Positions 7,699-13,872 of a stretch of 22,097 bases of DNA are shown here, piece by piece. The stretch's first letter is position 1. Each line of letters begins with the position of its first letter. A program made the translations under genes and the position numbers. Below the pieces are notes generated by a model. The model searched no databases, was not told the DNA's origin, and saw only the letters and a program-made list of their open reading frames with translations. Source of the stretch: a virus; IMG/VR virus record IMGVR_UViG_3300042295_000322, positions 1 to 22,097 of that record. One strand, 5' to 3'.

Positions 7699-9791
7699 TA
7701 CCAGAATCCTCCTTTGAGTAGGTCACCATTGGCATACTGTCGTAAACTGAACTGCTGGCTTTGTTGCTTGCGACTTTGAACCGGCAGCAGTGATATGGCT
7801 ATGGTCATTTTGGTCGGCACATAGGTTGGAGTATTTTGACCAAATGATGCAGGCGCAGGTGGTTTGCTCATTCCGCCTTTGGGCAATCCAGCGTTGGCCA
7901 AGCGATTGATGGCTCCACCTAAGACATTTCCTAGTATGCCGCCACCAAAGGTTGTACCTGGACCTGTGGGATTGCCACTTTGACGTTTGTTAAGCATGTT
8001 ACTGTTGTTGACGTTGGGACTACGAGCACGTATATAGTCCACATCCACAGGCAGGTCGTAAGTAAACGACTGCACCACACAGGGATGCTCATTGAATTGA
8101 AATTCACCCAGGCCGGTGAGATACACCAGGGGCGGCGGTGTGCCACGTTGAGGATCTTGACCATAGAACATTTTTGTCACTGATTTGAAAAAATGTATCA
8201 CTGCCAACAGGTACTCAGCTTCCACTGTGCTCTGTGCAGTAAATGGGCAACTCAGCGACACTGGCTCAACTGAACTGCTTTGATAGTAGTAGCCTTTGTA
8301 GTTGCTGTGTGTGAGGTCGTAACTTGAATACGTGGCTTTGTACGAAGTGTTGATGGTGGGTGTATAAGGAAATATTATTCCTGTGCCTTTTAACGGATTT
8401 AATATTCCAGGTTCTGGAGCGTTGTACAAATAGTCAGCACCGGGTGCTAGTCTTAGCTTAACACGCCAGTCACCGTTGTTGGGATTTCTACGCTGGTTGG
8501 CAATGGTGTTTTGTGCTCGTGCCTTGTCCAGTGTGCCTTGCTTGATGGCAGCATTGAGATTGTCACGTTCGGCTTCTTCATTGGCATTGAATGCAAAGTC
8601 TCCGGAAGGAGTTGCCGCCGGCAACGGGTCTGGTGCAAATATTGCCGCACCTTCTGCTTCACGCAGTTGTGCTAACTCGGCCTCATTGGCTGCATCTATT
8701 GCTTCATCACCTGAGCCTAACACAGGATTAGGTGCAAATATTGCCGCACCTTCTGCTTCGCGTATCTGTGCCAGTTCGGCTTCGTTGGCTGCATCTATTG
8801 CTTCATCACCTGAGCCCAACACAGGATTAGGTGCAAATATTGCCGCACCTTCTGCTTCGCGCAGTTGTGCCAGTTCGGCTTCGTTGGCTGCATCTATTGC
8901 TTCATCACCTGAGCCCAACACAGGATTAGGTGCAAATATTGCCGCACCTTCTGCTTCGCGTAGTTGTGCCTGTTCCGCTTCTAATCTTGCATCAATCCCA
9001 TCAGGATCAAATACTGATTCTGCAACTTCGGTTGGCGGCGGAGTGCTTACACTCTCATTGGTTTCAACATTGGCAGGCACTGACTTAACGTTTGAAGCAC
9101 CAACTGCAACTCCTAGGTTTGTTTCGGTTTGTTGATTTATAGAAGCATCTGCACCCACAGGCGACTGAACTGCTGTGTTTGTTGAAGTTGTGCCAGTGGT
9201 TACAGTGCGTGTAGTTGTGGTTGTATTGGGTACAGTAGTTATTGTGCCGGGTGTAGAGGTTTCGGCATCTATCTTTTTATTGTATAGTTGACTCTGTTGA
9301 TCTTGAAGTGTGTTTAGCTTTGCATTTCTGGCTTCGGTCTCTTCAGGACTAAGTGGCGGCAGACCTTGCCTTTTGCGAGCAAGGTTGCTGGGATTATCTT
9401 TAATAAACTGATCAATTTCGGCTTGTTTGGCAGCGCCTTCGGCTGCATATTGTCGACTTTCTGCTGTGGGAATTTTTGGACCAGCAACTTCCGAAGTAGA
9501 GCCGCCGCCACTCACAGTTTCTGTGCTGGTGGTGTTATAGGTCGACGAAGTTTTTGTGCTCACTGGCGCATCTGCTTTTACAGCGTAAGTTGCCTGTGCC
9601 ACGTTTGGAAGTGTTTCTACCCCGGGCCTAGCAGGTGCGCCGACTACTAGTGCGCCTACCTGACCGTTGAGTCCAATGGCATAACTGTAATCGTTAGGAG
9701 GAATTCCAGCCTGCGCAAACGCGGCATCTTCACTCATACCTCCTTGAATTAATTTATTAACTTCCGCTGCTTTTTTTGGATCGTACGGCAT
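7698..9791 (-). CDS. 48: gp48-like baseplate/tail-tube junction protein with long repeat-bearing extension
   Basis: A 697-residue protein, about twice the length of T4 gp48. The conserved part is C-terminal, about residues 440-600: GADYLYNAPEPGIL, THSNYKGYYYQSSSVEPVSL, LAVIHFFKSVTKMFYGQD, and PPPLVYLTGLGEFQFNEHP. I recall this series from baseplate tube-cap proteins of T4-like phages, in which a tube-like fold starts tail-tube assembly. Residues 1-250 are low-complexity (Thr/Ser-rich around 80-100 and 180-215), 257-263 carry AESVFDP, and 273-391 hold 33-aa tandem repeats. It is the first gene of the leftward operon, with SD AGGAAA eight bases before the ATG and a late promoter just beyond. 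The extension is unexplained. The gp48 name rests on domain recall and gene order (gp54 is the alternative). Confidence 0.65.
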   Translation of the reverse strand: MPYDPKKAAEVNKLIQGGMSEDAAFAQAGIPPNDYSYAIGLNGQVGALVVGAPARPGVETLPNVAQATYAVKADAPVSTKTSSTYNTTSTETVSGGGSTSEVAGPKIPTAESRQYAAEGAAKQAEIDQFIKDNPSNLARKRQGLPPLSPEETEARNAKLNTLQDQQSQLYNKKIDAETSTPGTITTVPNTTTTTRTVTTGTTSTNTAVQSPVGADASINQQTETNLGVAVGASNVKSVPANVETNESVSTPPPTEVAESVFDPDGIDARLEAEQAQLREAEGAAIFAPNPVLGSGDEAIDAANEAELAQLREAEGAAIFAPNPVLGSGDEAIDAANEAELAQIREAEGAAIFAPNPVLGSGDEAIDAANEAELAQLREAEGAAIFAPDPLPAATPSGDFAFNANEEAERDNLNAAIKQGTLDKARAQNTIANQRRNPNNGDWRVKLRLAPGADYLYNAPEPGILNPLKGTGIIFPYTPTINTSYKATYSSYDLTHSNYKGYYYQSSSVEPVSLSCPFTAQSTVEAEYLLAVIHFFKSVTKMFYGQDPQRGTPPPLVYLTGLGEFQFNEHPCVVQSFTYDLPVDVDYIRARSPNVNNSNMLNKRQSGNPTGPGTTFGGGILGNVLGGAINRLANAGLPKGGMSKPPAPASFGQNTPTYVPTKMTIAISLLPVQSRKQQSQQFSLRQYANGDLLKGGFW
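8619..8975 (-). repeat. 33-residue (99-base) tandem repeats, 3.6 copies
   Basis: Residues 273-391 of the gp48-like protein consist of units of the form LREAEGAAIFAPNPVLGSGD then EAIDAANEAELAQ, with period exactly 33 aa. The base sequence ATTGCCGCACCTTCTGCTTC (plus strand) recurs at 8641, 8740, 8839 and 8938. Copies are almost identical at the base level, so amplification is recent. Each unit looks like an acidic helix plus a short hydrophobic loop (AIFAPNPV). Confidence 0.92.
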
Positions 9792-9808
9792 ATCATTTTC
9801 CTATACGA

Positions 9809-9816
9809 TATTTATC
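9809..9816 (-). promoter_or_regulatory. T4-type late promoter element for the baseplate operon
   Basis: On the minus strand the bases read GATAAATA, one mismatch from the T4 late consensus TATAAATA. The ATG of the gp48-like gene follows 18 bases downstream with AGGAAA in between. This predicts a leader of roughly 12-15 bases, typical of T4 late transcripts. It faces away from the gp55 promoter in the same intergenic region. Confidence 0.65.
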
Positions 9817-9848
9817 GCAGAAATAAACTGGCCACATAATGATAAAGG

Positions 9849-9876
9849 TTGACAACGCAGTAAAAAGTGTTATAAT
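9849..9876 (+). promoter_or_regulatory. Consensus sigma70-type promoter for gp55, overlapping a late-like element
   Basis: TTGACA at 9849-9854 and TATAAT at 9871-9876 are separated by 16 bases, a perfect match to both bacterial boxes. AATAAATA at 9874-9881 overlaps the -10 box and resembles the phage late element, so the late sigma gene may be expressed both from host polymerase and from gp55 itself. The gp55 GTG lies 27 bases beyond the -10 box. Confidence 0.75.
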
Positions 9877-9887
9877 AAATACATTAC

Positions 9888-9893
9888 GAGGAG
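9888..9893 (+). promoter_or_regulatory. Ribosome binding site fixing the GTG start of gp55
   Basis: GAGGAG lies nine bases before the GTG at 9903. No ATG with an equally good site is nearby, so the GTG start is chosen. Confidence 0.7.
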
Positions 9894-9902
9894 ACACTGC
9901 CT

Positions 9903-10895
9903 GTGGCAACATCTAAACGAACGGCATCCACCCTGGATCCGTCAAAATCAATATCATCAACCCCCACTGCACCAAAAGTAAACTATCTCAACAACAGAGA
10001 CATTCTCAAAGAGATACATGCCAGTAAAAACACCTACTGCTACTATGCGGATCCTACTGTAGACAGCCAGTACGACATTATTTTGCCCAGTTTGGACAAA
10101 ATAAACCAACGCACCATAGCCGAAGCTAGACGCAATCGTGCTGATCGACTCAAGCGTGAAGGCACCATTATGGACCCTGTGAAGATTCCCAATACAGACC
10201 TAGTGTTCCGTATCAGTTGCTGGGATCATATCCCAATGGCTGAGAAAAAGATTCCAAAATCTGCACAAAAGAAAAAACAAAAAATTGAGGATCTGCTGGA
10301 GTTTGAAGACGAGCCCATTGACGATTCCCTGGACGAACTGCTGGATGACGTGGTGTTGAACCCGGTGCGACAGCGTTTAAACTTCCCGCCATTTGAACAC
10401 TGGCGCTTAGACGAAAACAAAGAACGGTTTTGTGTGGGCCGCAGTCACTGGCTAGGCGATTTAGAAACCGGCTATTTCAGTAAAGATCACGGCGACATGA
10501 CACGTAAGTTGGCACACATGTTTATGAAACTGTGCGAAAGATATGCTACCAGGAGTAATTGGCGTGGATACACATACAACGAAGAAATGCGAGGACAGGC
10601 CTTGCTACAGCTCAGTCAAATTGGACTACAGTTCGATGAATCAAAATCGCAGAACCCTTTTGCGTATTATACTGCCGCTATCACTAACAGCTTTACTCGC
10701 ATCCTTAATTTAGAAAAGAAAAGTCAGAACATCCGTGATGACATTTTAGAAATCAATGGCTTGAGCCCTAGTTGGACACGCCAGAATGCTTCCAAGCCCA
10801 GTATGGCCGCACTGAGTGGTCCTGTTACCATTACCACATACATTGTGGATAAGCCGGTGGAAGCAACTGAATCAGACCCGGCCAATACCGTTTGA
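9903..10895 (+). CDS. 55: Late-transcription sigma factor gp55
   Basis: A 330-residue protein starting at GTG with a strong GAGGAG site. Residues 26-36 (VNYLNNRDILK) match the T4 gp55 N-terminal YNYVNNKELL. Residues about 200-275 (KLAHMFMKLCERYATRSNWR, GYTYNEEMRGQALLQL, FDESKSQNPFAYYTAAITNS, FTRILNLEKK) match the sigma region-2 core that recognises the TATAAATA late element. Between them lies an insertion of about 150 residues absent from T4 gp55 (185 aa). It contains DSQYDIILPSLDKINQRTIA, a Lys-rich helix (116-128) and a very acidic segment (129-150). The T4 C-terminal clamp-binding motif (SLDFLY) is not visible; the chain ends PVEATESDPANTV. It drives late genes such as the leftward baseplate operon, whose promoter elements are seen here. 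Confidence 0.9.
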   Translation: MATSKRTASTLDPSKSISSTPTAPKVNYLNNRDILKEIHASKNTYCYYADPTVDSQYDIILPSLDKINQRTIAEARRNRADRLKREGTIMDPVKIPNTDLVFRISCWDHIPMAEKKIPKSAQKKKQKIEDLLEFEDEPIDDSLDELLDDVVLNPVRQRLNFPPFEHWRLDENKERFCVGRSHWLGDLETGYFSKDHGDMTRKLAHMFMKLCERYATRSNWRGYTYNEEMRGQALLQLSQIGLQFDESKSQNPFAYYTAAITNSFTRILNLEKKSQNIRDDILEINGLSPSWTRQNASKPSMAALSGPVTITTYIVDKPVEATESDPANTV

Positions 10896-10965
10896 ATCTT
10901 GCCATAACGGTTGTTTCTCAGCAACACAGGTAGTACAATAATATTTGGTATTACCTTATATAACT

Positions 10966-11982
10966 ATGTCCAATCTATTTAAAAAAGCCGCAATATTCAC
11001 TGACATACACTTTGGCTTAAAGTCAAACAGCACGTTGCACAACGAAGACTGTTTGGCTTTTGTCAAGTGGGCCACTGCCAAAGCCCGAGCAGAAGGATGT
11101 GACACCTGTTTGTTTCTAGGCGATTGGCACAACAACCGATCCAGCCTGAACATTGTCACACTCAACTACAGTCTACAAGCTCTGGAGCACATGAACAACA
11201 ATTTTGATCGTGTGCTTTTCATCCCTGGTAATCATGACTTGTATTATCGCGATAAGCGTGATATACAAAGTGTAGAATGGGCCAAACACTTGCCAAACAT
11301 TGAAATATGCAACGATTGGTTTAGTGATGGCAATGTCATCATTGCTCCTTGGCTGTGTGGCGACGATCATAAGAGGATACCCAAACTAAAGGGCAAGTAC
11401 ATGTTTGGGCACTTTGAACTGCCGGGCTACTTGATGAATGCCATGGTAGAGATGCCAGACCATGGTGAGATCCGCAGAGAAGACTTTAACAACTTTGAAC
11501 ATGTGTTTACCGGACACTTCCACAAACGTCAAACCAAGAAAAACATCACCTACATTGGCAATTGCTTTCCGCACAACTATGCCGACGCCGGAGACGACGA
11601 ACGTGGCATGACAGTGTTAGAGTGGGGACAGGAACCTGTGTATCACGCTTGGCCTGCACAGCCACGCTATCGTGTGCTGGGACTGAGCTCAGTTATCGAC
11701 AATGCTGCCACACTGTTAGCCAAAGACATGCACGTTCGCGTACAACTAGACATTGAAATCTCATACGAAGAAGCCAATTTCATCAAAGAAACTTATATTA
11801 AAGACTATGGACTGAGAGAAATGGCTCTTATCCCAAATAAAAATGCCGGCGTTGACACAGACATGGCGCCTGGTGAAGTCAAGTTTGAATCAGTAGATCA
11901 AATTGTCACAGACCAGCTTACAAACATTGAATCTGAATTCTATGATCCAAAACTGTTGTTAAAAATATATCAGACACTATGA
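10966..11982 (+). CDS. 47: Recombination endonuclease subunit gp47 (Mre11/SbcD-like phosphoesterase)
   Basis: A 338-residue protein from the ATG at 10966. An in-frame TTG seven codons earlier is possible but less likely; no strong ribosome site is seen for either. The metallophosphoesterase motifs are complete: D13-x-H15 (FTDIHFG), GDW at 52-54 (D53), GNHD at 88-91, GHFE with H149, and GHFH with H184 and H186. These bind two metal ions in the Mre11/SbcD/gp47 family. With gp46 it forms the nuclease-ATPase complex that resects DNA ends for recombination-dependent replication and degrades host DNA in T4. Its stop overlaps the start of the amidinotransferase gene (ATGA), so its partner gene 46 is now separated from it by two accessory genes. 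Confidence 0.92.
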   Translation: MSNLFKKAAIFTDIHFGLKSNSTLHNEDCLAFVKWATAKARAEGCDTCLFLGDWHNNRSSLNIVTLNYSLQALEHMNNNFDRVLFIPGNHDLYYRDKRDIQSVEWAKHLPNIEICNDWFSDGNVIIAPWLCGDDHKRIPKLKGKYMFGHFELPGYLMNAMVEMPDHGEIRREDFNNFEHVFTGHFHKRQTKKNITYIGNCFPHNYADAGDDERGMTVLEWGQEPVYHAWPAQPRYRVLGLSSVIDNAATLLAKDMHVRVQLDIEISYEEANFIKETYIKDYGLREMALIPNKNAGVDTDMAPGEVKFESVDQIVTDQLTNIESEFYDPKLLLKIYQTL

Positions 11983-13031
11983 TCAGTCCCAATAGTAATA
12001 GCGGATTTCAACCGCTGCAAACTTGCCTGGTAGGTCAATGTTATCCGCCTGATTTTTTTAGTTTTATTCAAGATGCACGATTAAGATCTATCTTTGAACG
12101 GATTTCTATAGAAACAGAAGAAGACTACCAGAAATTAATATCAGTTTTACAAAAGTTTAACGTAAAAGTTATACGGCCAGAAATTTCATCCAACTATGGA
12201 ATGTATTTGTACACTGCTGATACCGGCCAAGAAATTTATAAGCGACCCCCGATGCAACCAAGAGATGATATGATTGTTATTGGCCAAACTCTTCATGCCA
12301 TACACAACGGGTTTGGAGACGGCTATGTTGATCCTTGGAATAGTTTTATTGATTCGGTGAACCCGACACAGTTATTAGATCATCGAAAAGATGAAGACGT
12401 GTGGAAGAAAGTGGCACCACCTTGTATTACCAGGGTAGGTAAAGATTTGTTTTTTGATTTTTATAGTCATGATCCCACATATCACAAAAAAGACTATTTT
12501 AAATTATTACAATCTAAAATTATACCGAATTATTTTAACAAATATAAAATCCACTATGTGGATTGCGGGGGACACAGTGATGCAGTGTTTTCTCCTGTTG
12601 TTCCTGGGTTGATTGTAACTTATATGAATCCGTTGACGTATAAAGATAGTTTTCCCGGGTGGGAGGTTATACAGGTGCCCTGGCATTCACATACTGACAA
12701 TGATCAGGCACTGAGATCTCTAAGAGCAACTCAAGGACAATGGTGGATCAAAAATCAAGAATTAGATCCAGCATTGATTGATTTGGTCAGCACCAAGTTT
12801 AATTCCTGGGTAGGATATTCAATGGAAACACAATTTGATGTTAATCTTTTTATGATCAATCAACAGAATGCTATCATCAATAGCCATAATCCTGCTATTA
12901 TTTTGGCTCTGGAAAGACATGGAATTACCCCACATATCGTTCCATTCAGACATAGATTTTTTTGGGATTGTGGTCTACACTGCGCGACCCTAGACATTGT
13001 GCGAGAAGGTGATTGCATTGACTACTTCTAA
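11979..13031 (+). CDS. Arginine:X amidinotransferase-like enzyme (GATM/StrB family)
   Basis: A 350-residue protein of the amidinotransferase/arginine deiminase superfamily. The region around VDCGGHSDAVFSPVVPGLIV holds the catalytic His199 (and D201) and aligns with the MHIDATFNIIGPG motif of vertebrate glycine amidinotransferase. The C-terminus aligns with GFHCWTCDVRRRG and gives catalytic Cys335 in GLHCATLDIVREG. FDVNLFMINQQNAI (286-299) matches the SMNVLMLDEKRVMV segment. Members transfer the amidino group of arginine to an amine, forming guanidino compounds and ornithine. The Asp that supports the His in GATM sits in FDAADF, but the equivalent here reads VAPPCI, so activity or acceptor may differ. 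The family rules out an ordinary T4 core gene. It overlaps gp47 by 4 bases, overlaps the next gene by 14, and is visibly more AT-rich than gp46/gp47. Confidence 0.82.
   Translation: MISPNSNSGFQPLQTCLVGQCYPPDFFSFIQDARLRSIFERISIETEEDYQKLISVLQKFNVKVIRPEISSNYGMYLYTADTGQEIYKRPPMQPRDDMIVIGQTLHAIHNGFGDGYVDPWNSFIDSVNPTQLLDHRKDEDVWKKVAPPCITRVGKDLFFDFYSHDPTYHKKDYFKLLQSKIIPNYFNKYKIHYVDCGGHSDAVFSPVVPGLIVTYMNPLTYKDSFPGWEVIQVPWHSHTDNDQALRSLRATQGQWWIKNQELDPALIDLVSTKFNSWVGYSMETQFDVNLFMINQQNAIINSHNPAIILALERHGITPHIVPFRHRFFWDCGLHCATLDIVREGDCIDYF
13006..13011 (+). promoter_or_regulatory. Ribosome binding site fixing the TTG start at 13018
   Basis: AAGGTG lies six bases before TTG at 13018, inside the end of the amidinotransferase gene. 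It favours this TTG over the in-frame TTG at 12997 and GTG at 13009. Confidence 0.55.
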
Positions 13032-13872
13032 TATTTATTGTGTGTGGTATCCAAGTGGTGGGTTTGGTCACTTTGTCAATGCTATACTAACTTTACACGG
13101 TGATAATTTTGTCCGCCCTAAAAAATCTTTGGATTTTTCATCAACTGGTGATAGTCACAGTTTGGATTTAATTGTGCCTAAATATCTTCACGAATGCTGG
13201 CCTGGTGGCATTGAGTTTGTCAACAATCAAAACTATTGTGTGCTAATTGATAACGGAATCAACAACGAATCTGAGAATTTTAAAAACACATTTGCCAATG
13301 CAACTGTGATTAAAATTTGTTATTCTAATCACAGTTGGCCAGTGGTTGCCCGAACCATGATTGAAAAAGGCATGCAAAGCACCCTTCAACAACAACTACC
13401 GGTTGATCAATGGGAATCTGACGAGCCCTGGGCACAACGTGAAAAATACTTTTTGTATTTGCGAGATCATCCACTCCGGCATGTCTGGAAGTCACGGAAC
13501 AAACATACGCTACTTGACACTGAGTTAGATATAGCCGAATTATACCAGGATTACAAGGAATGTCATGCTGTAATAAATGCTATTGCAAAAACAGATGATT
13601 TTTATAGTATTTGGAAAGAGTGGCGCCTGGCAAATTCTAAATATATCGATCCTGTGATAACTGCAAAGAATGTGTTGTCTCTAGCAACAACTAACAACCG
13701 CACAGATCTAACACATATTACAGATATTTGGACTCAAGCAGTGGTATACTATTACATCTGGGTAAAGTACAACATTGAAGTTCCGCACAATGATTATTCT
13801 AACTGGTTTACAAACACTGCTGATATTGTTAAAATGTTAAAAGAACACGGAGTAGATATTGATTCAAATTAA
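13018..13872 (+). CDS. Conserved-looking protein of unknown function (284 aa)
   Basis: I start this gene at TTG 13018 because AAGGTG lies six bases upstream and because translation then opens with the striking motif IYCVWYPSGGFGHFVNAILT. No ATG is available. The N-terminal strand followed by a GGFGH turn and helix looks like the first strand-loop-helix of a Rossmann-like or glycosyltransferase-type fold, but this is only a resemblance. Other notable pieces are FSSTGDSHSLDL, NYCVLIDNGINNE and VIKICYSNHSWPVVARTMIE. The C-terminal half is helical and Trp/Tyr-rich. There is no signal peptide or membrane segment. It overlaps the amidinotransferase stop and the gp46 start by exactly 14 bases each, so it is probably translated with both. 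A joint role with the amidinotransferase is plausible from coupling; no function can be named. Confidence 0.72.
   Translation: MTTSNIYCVWYPSGGFGHFVNAILTLHGDNFVRPKKSLDFSSTGDSHSLDLIVPKYLHECWPGGIEFVNNQNYCVLIDNGINNESENFKNTFANATVIKICYSNHSWPVVARTMIEKGMQSTLQQQLPVDQWESDEPWAQREKYFLYLRDHPLRHVWKSRNKHTLLDTELDIAELYQDYKECHAVINAIAKTDDFYSIWKEWRLANSKYIDPVITAKNVLSLATTNNRTDLTHITDIWTQAVVYYYIWVKYNIEVPHNDYSNWFTNTADIVKMLKEHGVDIDSN
13849..13852 (+). promoter_or_regulatory. Ribosome binding site fixing the TTG start of gp46
   Basis: GGAG lies six bases before TTG at 13859, inside the 3' end of the 284-aa gene. The resulting N-terminus MIQIKNLTVKNFMSVG is the normal gp46/SbcC opening strand, which supports the TTG start independently. 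Confidence 0.65.

Noticed and set aside
8619-8975. Regular 99-base repeats considered as a CRISPR array
   Set aside because: Copies are contiguous with no variable spacers, the period is a multiple of three, and they lie inside a coding frame.
8476-9135. A 219-residue plus-strand frame with tandem repeats
   Set aside because: It is the antisense of the 33-aa repeats in the gp48-like gene. The periodicity comes from the real gene.
10945-10965. TTG start for gp47 seven codons upstream of the ATG
   Set aside because: The ATG at 10966 gives the normal short strand before DIH, and the extra residues match nothing in the family.
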